A stretch of DNA of 64,000 nt from contig OZ020517.1 of NCBI GenBank assembly GCA_963971425.1, forward strand, positions 6,388,501 through 6,452,500, written 5' to 3'. Below are positions 22,922 to 34,222 of the stretch, in pieces. Every line of letters begins with the position of its first letter. Position 1 is the stretch's first letter. Under the pieces are notes generated by a model that searched no databases, was not told the origin of the DNA, and saw only the letters and a list, made by a program, of their open reading frames with translations. A program made the translations under genes and the position numbers. The DNA is from Bryoerythrophyllum caledonicum. Lineage: Eukaryota > Streptophyta > Bryopsida > Pottiales > Pottiaceae.

Positions 22922-23029
22922 AGGCCGGGCTGGCTATGACTGATGGAAAATCTTCGAGGGTAGTAGACAATATTCTTCAGAATCTATTACAGTCATAGAT
23001 TTGGCCATCAGCCATAGCCAACCCGGCCT
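22922..23029. mobile_element. Stowaway-like MITE, 108 bp
   Basis: Inverted termini AGGCCGGGCTGGCTATG and its partner AGGCCGGGTTGGCTATG enclose 108 bp, flanked by TA on both sides (22920-22921 and 23030-23031). The TA duplication and small size suit a Tc1/mariner-derived MITE. A diverged relative lies at 27626-27741. Confidence 0.6.
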
Positions 23030-23167
23030 TAGAGAGTATTCGTGAAAGTGAGGGCTTGACTCAATATGTCATCCCCTATTTTATGATCCTATGTTAGTAA
23101 CCGGGACCACGTGGAGAGGGTGACTTGGCATGGGAGAGAAGTGGAGGAGCTACATCGTTCGGCGTTC

Positions 23168-23340
23168 ATTGTTATGGTGTGGATTTCTTATTGATGTGAA
23201 TCACCTACACTAATTCACATCAAACACATGCATGTCAAATTCTGGTTGGATATTTGTCTGTGCCAATCGACAACTGTATTGTAAATTTCAAATTACTGTA
23301 GAAACTCGAATCGCTCTAGTCTACACTACATTCAATGGAT
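23168..23340. mobile_element. MITE with TAGTGTAG-type termini, inverted relative of 9945-10135
   Basis: Reading the plus strand here matches the minus strand of 9945-10135 through blocks such as TTATTGATGT.GATCAC, TACACTAATT.C.ATC, CATGC and TCTACACTA.ATTCA. It is non-coding. Confidence 0.55.
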
Positions 23341-24450
23341 GATGTACCCGTCAACTCTTTGGGAACTTTCGAATACTAATCAAATGCACATGACGACCAT
23401 ATGGGGCTTCATCTCCCAGATAAGGTCCCTAAAAGTCCGGGTTGGACTCCTCATGCTCACACCAATTTCGAGGTAAAATTCGATGTGGTTCCAAACCAAA
23501 CCATTTGGTTACCTTCTTCTGATGTGACCTTTTAAACCATATTGTTACCACAACTTTCCCATTACATTCCCGATGAGTTTCCATGTGTTCCCCACGTTCC
23601 CAACGCATTCCCCATGTTCCCAAAGAGTTCCCAATGCGTTTACACCTGGGAACCAATTTAGATATTTAAATTTTATCCAAAATTTACCGTTTGTTTAATG
23701 GGGCCCACCACCCATCGTTGGGGCCCCAACGGAGGCTCATTCGCACACATGTGCGTCTGCTTATGTAGGAGAGCTTTATATGCTTTGGATGTTGCCGTGA
23801 CTGAGATCTAGGAAGGGTATAGAAGAGAGCGGTACCAGCTCGGCGTGGGGTCGTCCTACCTCAGCCGACAGAAAGACACTCAAACAGGATGACATTCTTG
23901 CAATAGGAACTGTGCACCACGTCAACTCCCAAACTCAAAACATGAGTGCGAAAGGGAATTAGCAACAACGCGTGTCTAAACAACACTAATCTAGATCTAA
24001 CTCCTCGCATCTACAAGATGCGATGATCAGTCCCTGTTCACTGTACCGGGTCGGAATCTGAACGTGGACCCCATTAGCGTCCAGATTCAATCCTGGTCAA
24101 TCCCCCGACATGACAACATTCCTGCTCACGAGGCAAGTCAGCGTGACTCGCGCTGCAACTCAGAATGTTTCGCCGGCCCCCAACAAAAGCCCCCTCCGCA
24201 TGATTTTCAGCCTAGTCTCACGCGAATAAGTTATAAACACACATTATTCATCACCAAGCTTTCCATTACTTGTCTCTGAGGGCGAGACTGTAGCTGGAGG
24301 TTCTGACGGCGAGTGTGTTCATTTCGGTTCATTCATGTATGCGTCGTGCATTTGCAGATTCGAAGTTGCATTTTCCTCTGACTGAGAGCACATTGTTGTC
24401 TAGGAATGTGGTGATAAGTTATTCATTTCTGTGGCTGGGAGTTTGGCTTT

Positions 24451-24634
24451 GCGTTGATGGTTAAACCTCGTTCTTGCCGCAAACTGTTAGAGGAGATCTT
24501 TACTGATTAGGTCCGCTACGTCTGTGGTTGCAGTGAACATTATCCCTGTAGCAGCGTTGATGGTTAAACTCGCCGCAAACTAGTGTTGGAGGAGATCTTC
24601 ACTAATAGGACGGACGCTACTGTGGTTGCAGTCT
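24451..24634 (+). repeat. Tandem duplication, about 103-bp period, upstream of the UPF0643-like gene
   Basis: GCGTTGATGGTTAAAC, CGCAAACT, GGAGGAGATCTT, ACT.AT.AGG and TGTGGTTGCAGT appear in the same order from 24451 and again from 24554. The second copy ends 15 bp before the start codon, so the 5' leader has been duplicated. Confidence 0.6.
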
Positions 24635-24648
24635 GTGAGTTTCTTACG

Positions 24649-25300
24649 ATGCCGGAAGAAGGGGGAGGAGGCCGAGAAGCAGCAGGGATGTACTTGAGTA
24701 AAAGCGTGACTTCGCCGGGGGCGTACACGGTGAAGGAGCTTGCGGCCAACCAGTACGCGCACACGGATCCGCTCACGACGCCGGTGGAGGATTGCTTCGA
24801 CTGGGACCATGAGCTAAAAGACTTGCCCGGGCAAGAGTTTTACCTCGTCGTGTTCCGCTCCATTCGCAAGGCGTCCGCCGACTCCGAAATGCTCTACCAC
24901 GCCGACGCCGCCGCGCAGGAAGAAGCTCGCCTCAGCGGCGGACTCTTCAAGGTACGTGCACTCCTCAGACATGGTTCCCAACAGTGTCGACCAGGAATTA
25001 GACTAGTATCACCTGAGTAAAGAATCATACCATGTATTCTCTTGTATAGTTGTGTTCATGTTTTTTTTTGCTTTTGTGCAGTATTGGTATGGAATTTTGA
25101 ACGAGCGGCGTGAGTGTCTGGCGATGTGCATCTGGGCGAGCCGGGAGGACGCCGTGAAGGCGATTCACAAGCCGGCGCACCGCGTGGCCATGAAGCTGGC
25201 GTCCGCCATGTACGACATGTACACTTTGGAGCGGTACTCGCTCAAAGTGGACGACGATCTCGTCCCCACGTTCACGCTGCTCGGAAGCATGTCCTCCTAA
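24649..25300 (+). CDS. UPF0643-like small protein
   Basis: Two exons, 24649-24951 and 25082-25300, give 173 residues. The donor AAG|GTACGT and acceptor TTTTGTGCAG|T are good and the phase is zero. The C-terminal half has the pattern YWYG.LNERRECLAMCIWASR, then EDAVKAIHKPAHRVA and MYTLERYSL, which I recall from the UPF0643 family of fungi and green plants, whose function is unknown. The N-terminal part (FDWDHELKDLPGQEFYLVVFRS) fits the same family. There is no signal peptide or membrane segment. The start at 24649 gives a compact protein; upstream in-frame codons lack an ATG. High GC, like the other genes of this island. The family name is recalled rather than searched. Confidence 0.65.
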
Positions 25301-25655
25301 CAGTTCCTCTTCATAATATTGGTGTATATATTCCAATTCCTTTACTTATTATCCTAGAGACAAGCGTTGTCCGTGTCTGTTTTTGCCTCGACTTGGATAT
25401 TTCTACAATTTGAGGGACCCTTGTCTGAACCATTATAGTGAAATTCAGGACCTGGATGATCAGCTAGCAATTCTTTTGTATTAAAGTATGGTGAGATTCA
25501 TGAGGACTGTTGCGCCGGCGGCAAATAAAAGATTTCCTGGTATTAATTTGCTTCTACTTTGCGACGGGTTTATTGCCAAATGCCCAGTCTAAGTGATTGA
25601 AACAGCAATAATGGAGCCAATATGAGACACAATGATCACTGAAGCTATTTGCTCT

Positions 25656-25772
25656 CACTAGTACATATGGGGCTGTTTTCTACATTTCACACAGTTTTCC
25701 AACACTTTTTCGACACTTCACCAAAAAATTGTTGAATTTAGAGTGTCGAAAACAGCCCCATTTGTACTAGTG
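25656..25772. mobile_element. 117-bp MITE with CACTA termini
   Basis: The left end CACTAGTACATATGGGGCTG pairs with the right end CAGCCCCATTTGTACTAGTG with two mismatches, so both ends begin CACTAGTAC. The element is flanked by TCT on both sides (25653-25655 and 25773-25775). CACTA ends and a 3-bp duplication fit a CACTA (EnSpm)-derived MITE. Confidence 0.75.
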
Positions 25773-25892
25773 TCTCTTAAAGCCCTGCAGACGTGAAATT
25801 CACACCGTAATTTTAGAGACAACATGCAACATTTCCTGATAGCACCCTTCTTTGGTGACCCTGGATTTGAGGAGAATTGATGAAGATGGAGA

Positions 25893-26027
25893 TTATGTCC
25901 CGTAATGTGCAAGCAGCTCTTGATCTACTTGAAAGTAATGAAAACTACGTCATACCTTATCTCGTCTGGGAGAGGATTGTCTCATAACCAGAGCTGCTTG
26001 CACATTTCCTGACTTATGAGACATAAC
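25893..26027. mobile_element. Foldback MITE, about 135 bp
   Basis: ATGTCCCGTAATGTGCAAGC with AGCTCTTGAT on the left pairs with AACCAGAGCTGCTTGCACAT and GAGACATAAC on the right. A shorter relative lies in a ZMYND10 intron at 15606-15692. Confidence 0.55.
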
Positions 26028-26137
26028 TAGTCGAGACTCTAAGATTCTTTTTGAATAAAAAAGGTCTGAACACTTCACGTGAGTGAAACTGAGACACTGG
26101 CATGAGCTCTAAAACATGAGATTCTTCCAAGTTCATT

Positions 26138-26271
26138 CTGACATCCTCTCAGAATCAGCATTAAAAGTACAGACAAACAAGCTGCAAAAAAGCTGACATC
26201 CTCTCAGAATCAGCATTAAAAGTACAGACAAACAAGCTGCAAAAAAGCTGACATCCTCTCAGAATCTGCTT
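26138..26271 (+). repeat. 55-bp tandem repeat, 2.4 copies
   Basis: Units beginning CTGACATCCTCTCAGAATCA start at 26138, 26193 and 26248. The first two are identical over 55 bp and the third is partial. Confidence 0.9.
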
Positions 26272-27625
26272 CAGCTTTTCATGGTGATTCCAAATTCCAA
26301 GGAAGACAACCGACAAGAAACAGATCCTGCAACATGACAATTAGCAGATTCTTTTAGATGAAAGATGGGAAGCTACGCATAAGCCTTGAAACCTGAAATT
26401 TCATCAGCTGCCCTGAATTTTTTTGTTTATTTAGAAGTTTTGCCACTGATTTTAACAAAGGAAAAATTCATCTTGGATAGGGAATGGAAATCTTTGCATC
26501 TACTGTTCGGATTTTTTAATTTCAAAAGTATGAGAAGGATATGCTATATGCAAAACTTGAAGTGTATTGTTGATTTTCAGCACATAAGGTAAGCCCCCTC
26601 CAAGACCAACAAAAACCCATAGCCAACGCCTATAAAATTGGGGTATATCCAACCCTCTTCCATCCCATTACCACCAACTCAGCTCCAAATGGAGGTTTGC
26701 TATTAATCAAGATCCTTACTTTTGGTCGTTGGTTATGGGGGTACCTACTGCTGGCCACCCACTAAACATGACTGCAGAGTTTGAAAATTCATAACTACTT
26801 TAGTTTTCATCAAAAAAAATATGAAATCACTTGGGTTGGAATTATAATTCTATTGGCTATTGCTGAAATTAATAGTATAATTATCTCCTCTCTCCATATA
26901 TGCACATTCCTTAACTTGTTGGTTTTAGGGGGGCTTACCTTAGTTGCATTGCAGGACTTTTAAGGACATTGTCTACCCCTCTTCTACTCCTAAAATTTGG
27001 TGCACATGTGCCTAGTATTATATTTATTGAGTTAAAATTAGAAAACCATGGATGGTAGTGCAAAAAGTTGCCATAGAAGGTGGTGGAAGTTTGTTGAAGG
27101 TGTTTAGTATGACCTCAAGAATAGTTTATGTCTCCGTTCAAACTAAACAAAAAAAATTCCTCGCACTTGTACAAACATAGTACAAGATCCTATGGTAAAA
27201 ATTGTGTTTGTTTGCATTTTGAGTTGACTGCATTGAAAATGGCAGTTTGAATGCATATCTGTGGAACTGATGGTCAATCCGATGATAGTGCATAATATTG
27301 GCTGCATTTCACAAACTTTGGTATTCAAGAAATTAGAAATACCTGAAATTTATTCATGATACTAGAATAAAATGCAATGTTGTCTAGTACTGTATGTGAA
27401 ATGCCACCAAATTGGTTCCCAATATCTCAATCCTTATGCCGTGTTTTTCTTAAATATATGCACCATGTATTAGAATTTATATCTATGTTTAAGAATATTT
27501 GTAGTCTATATTCTTTTTTATCTATAATACGGGTACTTAAGAATATTTGTAGTTAAAGATATTGTAGTCTAAGAATCTATTGCAGCCTCTCCTTTACTTT
27601 AATGTAGCGTAATTGTAACTCTTTA

Positions 27626-27741
27626 ACGCCGAGGTGGCTATGGATGATGGTTGAATCTACAAACATAGTAGATTATGTAAAATATCATCTATTACCCTCG
27701 TAGATTCTCCATCAGCCACAGCTAGGTCAATGCTACAGGAT
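27626..27741. mobile_element. Diverged Stowaway-like MITE, 116 bp
   Basis: Its left end ACGCCGAGGTGGCTATGGATGATGG resembles (written here in parts: GCCG, GTGGCTATG, GATGG) the 22922-23029 MITE. The right end contains CCATCAGCCACAGC, and TA lies on both sides. Confidence 0.5.
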
Positions 27742-28029
27742 TAAAGACAATGCTTAAGGACATGGGCATCTTAAATGTATTGACTTGAAGTTTGTTATAG
27801 GGTTCTTTGACTATATTATCTTTATCCACTTGTTTTTAAGTCTCAAGTATTTTATCTAAGTACAACCATGTATAATTTGTAGCTTGAGAGAAAGTGAAGT
27901 TGGACTATGTAACGTGCAACCCCTCTTGTATGAGAATAAATCTTGTTGTACGAGGGTAGTTGCGACACAAGTCATATCCATATTCTCAATTCATACAATG
28001 ACAAAAGGCTTATAAGTTATCGCCCTTCT

Positions 28030-28741
28030 ACATATGGGTAGTGAACAAGGTACGTTAAACAATTCGAGACCTATTACATTACTTAACATATTAAACAAAT
28101 TTTATGCAAAGGTCCTTCAAGTGAGATTGCATCTAGTGCTAATGGAACTAATTAGTCCAGACCAATCGGCATTTTTGCCAATGCAGTTTATACTAGACAA
28201 CATATTCCTAACACAATAAACAATTCATTACGCAAAAACCACCAACCAACCTCTTATCTTCTTGAAATTAGACTTTTCTAAAGCATATGATATGGAAATA
28301 AATCTCACGTTTCTATTCCTTGCTTTAGAGTATATGGGCTTTTCCCAAGTGCTTAGAGATACGGTAGCTCTATTCTTCACAGGAGCACATGCATGCATAA
28401 GCGTGAATGGGCGTATCATCAAACCATTTACAATAGAACAAGGGATAAGACAACAATGTCTCTTTTCCTCATATATCTTTTTAGTCATCGGTGAAGTCCT
28501 CAAAAATTGTATAAAGGCTGAGGTACTTAGAGGCAAGTTGAAAGGTTGTAAGGTTCTAGGTATTGATATCCAATAGGTCATCCTCCAGTTCGCCGACAAC
28601 ACATCCTTTATAATAGCTGTAGAGGTGGTTTGTAATGTAGTTGACTGCATATAAGAGAGGGCACCGGGACTGGTGATGAATATGGAGAAGTCTGCGGCAT
28701 ACTATTGGAGGCGAAAAAAGGCGTCCCATCCTCGATGGATA
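28030..28741 (+). pseudogene. LINE reverse-transcriptase relic, 5' portion
   Basis: Reading frames at 28034-28219 and 28262-28576 show non-LTR reverse-transcriptase blocks in order: NSRPITLLNILNKFYAKVL, a segment near ISPDQSAFLP, LKLDFSKAYD (catalytic-region motif), GFSQVLRDTVA, FTIEQGIRQQC and finally FADNT in place of the usual FADD catalytic box. Stops (28217, 28574) and the loss of the second aspartate show decay. The frame ends in PRWIDNL at 28741-28751, where the 14.5-kb transposon is inserted, and resumes at 43312. The upstream endonuclease domain is absent. Confidence 0.8.
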
Positions 28742-28751
28742 GATAACCTTA
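28742..28751 (+). repeat. Left 10-bp target-site duplication of copy 1
   Basis: GATAACCTTA, identical to 43312-43321. In the LINE frame it encodes the D-N-L residues that are repeated at the right side. Confidence 0.88.
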
Positions 28752-28814
28752 CAACGACGCTAGCATGTGAGCAATGAGCAGTGAGCGGTGAGCAGTGAGC
28801 AGTGAGCAATGAGC
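28752..28814 (+). repeat. Left terminal inverted repeat of copy 1
   Basis: The end CAACGACGCTAGCATG is followed by heptamers GAGCAAT, GAGCAGT and GAGCGGT. It aligns without gaps to the right terminus read on the minus strand, including the single GAGCGGT variant at the same register. Confidence 0.88.
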
Positions 28815-29926
28815 CCTTTAGCTAAATTTGGAAAAAATAGTACTAAAAAGGAATTATTACTATTTTAAAATATTAGGAATTACTTAAATTAGTATATTTG
28901 ATGGTCCTATGACAAAGTGTTTATGATTGCCTTTGGCAATAAAAAAGTCGTGAAGGAGTTGTGAATGTGGCCGTTTTGAAGTGAATTGTCTAATTAACAG
29001 GCATTGTTGAAATCACTCATTGCTTTTGAGTAATTCCATTTGGTGTCGTTGCTAGATGAAACATACTGGAAATTGAATATTTGGATGAACAGAGACTGGA
29101 TGAAACAAAAAAAATATTTCTGTTCGTCTATGCCAATTCAGATGTGAAATTTTTTATTTTGTAGTGAAAAGTAAGAAACCTAATAACAAGCAAGAAGAAA
29201 TCTAATTGACTCCAATATACGATTAAAAGCAGGGAACACATTTTCTTTTCTGAGAAAAATGCCTCCTTGATACCAAAGAGGCCATTTGATGCTCCAATTA
29301 AACAAAAAATTGCAAAAAAAAAAAGAACATCGAATGGACCTTTCACAAATCCATTTAGCAGCCCTAAATTGAATCCAATGTTTCAAACAGGTGAAGAGGG
29401 ATAAAATCCACACAAAAAAAAACCAAAAAAACTAAAATAAACCTAAAAAAAACACAAAGAACACTACAGAAAAAAAAAAAAAAAAAAAAAAACTACAAAA
29501 AGACAATACACAGAAAATAAAAATGAATGAAAGACATTATACAAAAAGAATTACACCAAAAAACCACTAAAAAAATTAGAAAAGCAGAAAAATTAACACA
29601 AACATAAACACAAAAAAACACCAGAACAAATTTATAAAAAAAAAAAAAAAAAACCAAAAAAAAACTAGAATAAAAAACAAATTAAAAAAGGATAGAAGAA
29701 AAATATTGCTAGGGTGAAATGGGCTCTTCGGTACCGAAGAGCATAATTGGAGCTCCAATTTTTTTTAAAACCATTAGAATGGATAAATGACTTCCTAACA
29801 AAGTGAAGGACAATGCAATTATATAACCTATCAATATAACAGTTTTGCAGTTTAGGTCCCTATGCACATGAAAGAAATAACCATGCGCCTAACTATATGA
29901 AGGCGACCTAGGTTTAGGCTAACAGT
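28815..29926. other. Left subterminal non-coding region of copy 1
   Basis: It contains A-rich low-complexity DNA (about 29400-29690) and a perfect 20-bp palindrome at 29723-29742. No gene is seen. It lies downstream of the transposase stop codon and presumably includes its 3' UTR. Confidence 0.5.
29723..29742. repeat. Perfect 20-bp palindrome, left-most member of the copy 1 palindrome set
   Basis: GCTCTTCGGTACCGAAGAGC is identical to its own reverse complement. It shares the CTTCGG..CCGAAG core with ten other sites in this element. Confidence 0.85.
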
Positions 29927-32900
29927 TTAGAGATCAGTGCCTCGCAGAAGTTGTTGAATCTCATCAAAACTGAGACTCGCAGCGTGAACATATTTGTCGA
30001 CTTGGCAATCAGCCTTACAGAGGTATCTGTAAACATAATACAAATGCTTGCAGTTCAGCCACGGTTTCCGTTTGCCAAGTGCACCAGTGCTCATGGTAAC
30101 AAAATAATCACAAGTGCAAGACGGCAAGTCACTAAGTGAAATTAGATAGGTCTTCTGCTTCGGGAAGATACCCGAGTCCAATGTGATGATTCTGCCATAA
30201 CCAGGGTATGGAATCATGGTAACGGATTTCACGGTTGCCCGAACATTCCTAGCAGTCTCCCATTTGTTAAGGTGATCCACGGTGGGTGCCTTTGGATTCC
30301 TCTTTATCGTCCTTCCATAACGCTTTGTTGGATGGCCACCCGCATCTGGGGGGGTGGGGCTTGGAGTGTTTGAAGTAGCTACAGAAGGAGACGTGTTGAA
30401 AAGGCGTCTAGGAGACATATTAAAGTCCTTCGTCTGAAGCTCAAATCCCCCATCTTCCAATGCCAGAATCTCAGCCTTAGTGAGATTTGTACCACGTGCA
30501 ATTGGCCAAGTAGTTGGAAGAGGGGGCCAATCGTGCACATATCTAAACTTGCCAGCTTGGACACAACGCACAATATCGTCCGAACAAAACCAGAAATCAG
30601 AAGAAATAATTAATCTGGTCCCCCACTCTGTCATTTTACCATTGTAAGTAGGGGCAGGAGTGCCCTTTACCTTGTCACGGCATACCTTGGCACCACATTT
30701 GGTCTTCTGGCCCACTTGGACGGCATAGCACTTCTTGGTGACTTTAGTGCACCGAGCAATGTGCCATTGATGTGGATTGCACTCAGTTTCTAGGATTGAA
30801 GTTGCGTGGCCCCGGTCTGACAATGGTTCTATGGGTGGAGTAATAACCACACTTGAAGGACCGGCGTCTGTTCGAGATCGAGTAGAGCGGGTTTGTACAC
30901 GGGGATGAGAGTAGTTCACCTTATCATGGCGGTGAGAGTCTTCATCAGATCCCGGCGGAAGATCTAGTTTTCGCTTCGTGGATCCAAATACCTCCTCGCC
31001 TTCCAAATGGGGAACTCGAGTAGCAAATTGATTTGCGCCCGGGAGCTTTTTGATTGCTGTAGCAACCTTTAGTGGATCCTTAGATCGTCGGGCTGCCCGT
31101 AAACGAAGTTCGTCGAGGTGGGGCCCAGTTCCCGAAGCGTGACCCTGTAAATAGGCCCAATAGTTTGTGGTTTGCATCATTGCACGCATCATATCGTCCG
31201 TCGTAGCAACATATAAGCACGTCCCTCTGTTGCCCGACATTTGTAACCATCTATTGTGCACCGTCTCAGATAGGTTGCAGGATGGCATTTCAGCCAATTC
31301 TTCAATGTCGAGGTCCTGTCGAGCAGTCAACAGAATTCAGGGATTTAGGTTAGGGCATGTGAAATCGAAGAGCGAAGATACATAGGCTTAGGGTTAGTGT
31401 TTAGAAGACGTAGAGTATGTATAGAAGGAGGTAAATCAATGTAGGGTTAGGTTTGTGATAACTTACCATGTCCATGAAGCTACCCCATTGGCGGTAGCGG
31501 AAGTGCCAAAAACCGAGCCAATCGTCCAACTCACGTACAGCCTCCTCCGTTGCTGCACGAGATGAGAGCCACCAACCTTTAATGCCGAGGTATAATACTT
31601 CGGCCTCTTCAAATGATTTTGCATCTCTATACTGTCTACATAGCTTGATATGTTGGTCTTGTAAATCAGTTCGGATAAGCTTCTTTGTGTGCCGATTGAG
31701 TGACGTTACCCAGTGAAGAAAGCATGTCCTCTCTCTATCAACCATCTTTGCTGTTGGGTCGCCGCTTCCGTAGATTATCCTCACAGCGTTCCAGTTAGCC
31801 TGCGCACTATCCGCCATGAAACCCTTGAAATTAGGGTTTGTGATACCGTGGCGAGCCATCACATTGTTGAGAGCTGACCACATCAACTTCTGAGACTCAA
31901 CGTCCTCGCTCTGCATATCACATATGGCGATGCTCATCACCCGACAGTATTCAGGATCGTACACATGGCATGCCATTGTAGTCCAACTCTTCACACGTTT
32001 GACATGGTCGAACATGATCCAGGAGTTCTGCAGGTCTCCGCCAATTTGCATTCGCCTTACGAGATCCACACCGCTCCCTGGACCTTCTTCAGACATCTTA
32101 AAGAGGTACACCTTATCTTTTCCTTGTCCCGGGAAAACGCTATCTTGGATGTATGCGTAGGGACTCTTCAACTTGAGTTTGATGATGTTGTCTAGTGGTC
32201 CTCCATTTGCATTGGGACGTAATGTAGAGATAGCGTTGCGGATGTTGGGTGAGCTTAGGATTCGAAATCTCTCCATCACCGCCACAAGGGAATCTCCACG
32301 AAGGGGTTCAGGGACTCCCTCCCGATCAAGTGCAAACAATTCGGTGGACAAGAACTCTTTACTTGCGGCAAGAGCAATTGCAGAGTTCTTGCCAGTTGGG
32401 GTTCTGTGGACCTCATTACTCACAAGCTCAGAAACTCTTTGAACAGACTCTCGACATACTCCTTTTGCGGTCGGATGTTGGTGGGTGCCCACGTGAATAC
32501 AAGCTCTTCCAATTCCACTCTTGTTAAGAATGTAATACATTCTGCACGGACAAGAGGCAATGCAAGAGGGCGGAGACTTACAAATTCGACATTGGACAGT
32601 GGAATGCGCCGGTGGCTGCTCCCCTACAAGAAATACGTGTGTTGTAATGCCATCCCACTCCGTGTCGTTGTGGAAGCCGGAGCGACGCAATCTCGGACAA
32701 CTATCGTTCATGCATTGGAGGTGACCGACACAACTTGAGTATCTGAAGGTAAGACCATAGTCATTGACAATGTTAGTAGTATGTGTTTTGGTCCATAGAT
32801 GACCATCATATCTTTTGTCCATCCCTTCCATCTTACGAGCGTATGATGGAGACAAATTACTCGGCATGGGTGGGAACTCAAACATTATGTCACCATTGAA

Positions 32901-33551
32901 CTCTGAAGGAAGAAATTGGACTTTCTCACACCGTAGAGCATCTAGATCCAAAAATTTCAAATCACTCTTTCCACGTGGTCTGCACTGTAACTGCTTAAGA
33001 CAATTGAGGATGCTTGTAGGATCTGAGGCTGGATGAAGAGGAGGACGTGAATTCTGAAATGGCAGAGTAGAGACTGACTGTGACAAAGTTTCAGGGACTT
33101 CAAAGACAGTTTCTGTAATTGGAGATAGGAAGGAGAAACGGGAATTTGATCTAGGAACGGATTCATCATCTGAGGACTCACTAAGTAGGATAGTCGCACT
33201 ATCAAATGATTCAACTTTGACTGGAGCTGGACGAGACAAATGCACAGTCGGCTTCTTTGATTCTGAAGTGGGAACAGAGGGGCAAAGGATTGGATTTCCG
33301 TAAACCCTATATTTTCCTGGCAAAAGTCTCCAGAGAAGGTCACCATCATGGATATGTTTCTTCTGCATAATTGTAGACAGTACTAACTCTCCGTTTGGAT
33401 CAAAGACTTCCTCCTCAATCCACATAGACCTCATAGCATAATTGAAACGATGAGTGAGCATCGATTCAAAGACCCATGCTACGTCATCGTCACCTAGAGG
33501 GACGAAGATCGGAACGCTTCCATCTCCACCACGAATAGTTGCCATAGCCAT
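29927..33551 (-). CDS. Mutator-like (MULE) transposase with SWIM zinc finger, copy 1
   Basis: Two exons, 33551-31467 and 31315-29927, joined by a 151-bp GT-AG intron (donor GTAAGT, acceptor CTCGACAG), encode 1,157 residues with no stop or frameshift. A Cys/His cluster (C274, C280, C285, C321, C324, C330, C334, C351, H353, H357, H359, with HQHP) resembles the WRKY-GCM1/FLYWCH-type domain of MULE transposases. The DDE core shows D515 (FDHVKR), D581 (FMADSAQANWNAV) and the downstream C610-H613 pair (CFLHW) typical of Mutator transposases; the third acidic residue is not certain, with E669-E674 or a nearby residue the candidates. A SWIM-type zinc finger (C1095-x-C1097...C1117-x-H1119) closes the protein. 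It is divergent from the ParB-methylase gene. The homologue at 53514-57303 has the same intron position. Expected role: cut-and-paste of this element. Confidence 0.85.
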
Positions 33552-34222
33552 GGCGTGTGGGGGGACGTAAACTGCTGCTACTACTACGGAACTAACCCGG
33601 TACGAACACTCTTACGAATGTGGGAATTTGTATGAATGGATATATGGTAGAAAAAGAAGGGTTGAAATAGAATAGAGACGTTGTGAGTATATTAATTTAG
33701 TGAATTTAAAATGTAAGTTTTAGTAGTTTGGTAAGTTTTTTAGAAGTGCTAGTTACAGATGAGCAGCAGCTGGCGGCTAGCATGTATAAAATTAGAAATG
33801 TCTAAAATTATGTTACGATACACGTTGATCTAATAGTCTAATGAAAAAGTGGAAAGGAAGCTAAAATGATGGCTACAAGAAAGGTTATTGCAAGTTAAAT
33901 CTTAAAGCATTAATCTCGTGGGGTGCAAGTGACAATGCTTTAATCTCGTGGGGTACGAGTATTTAGAAATTGGGTTTTAAATATTGTGATACTTGAGTTT
34001 ATTTCTAACATATCATAGTAGAAGGTAGTGGGCAAATAATGCAAATGACAGTTAGCATTGATTAATTTTGGTTATGAACTAATATTGTCATTACATATAA
34101 TATTTACGCCTATTCAATATAGCTGAGTGGTTGGTATCTTTGAACTTTAGGGTAGCAAGTGGGACCGCATAACTATAGTGTGGAAATGCTTTAACGTTAA
34201 TGTGTAGTGGTTGAAAAGAGGA
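33552..34222. promoter_or_regulatory. Divergent promoter region of copy 1
   Basis: 671 bp lie between the divergent start codons of the transposase and ParB-methylase genes. It contains a short tandem duplication (GC.TTAATCTCGTGGGGT, at about 33908 and 33939). No specific factor site is recognised. Confidence 0.5.

Larger units (their letters stand above)
22599..24648. other. Intergenic DNA with MITEs and local repeats
   Basis: No gene is recognised. It holds a 108-bp MITE (22922-23029), a second MITE (23168-23340), a run of TTCCCA.ACG-like words at about 23555-23645, and a tandem duplication upstream of the next gene (24451-24634). Confidence 0.5.
25301..28029. other. AT-rich intergenic DNA with MITEs, no gene seen
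   Basis: Besides the four small repeats listed separately (25656, 25893, 26138, 27626) I see no coding gene. Frames at 26386-26592 and 26781-26963 are AT-driven and unrecognised. Confidence 0.5.

Noticed and set aside
29576-29758. Hydrophobic Phe-rich peptide on the minus strand
   Set aside because: It is a translation of poly-A/poly-T low-complexity DNA.
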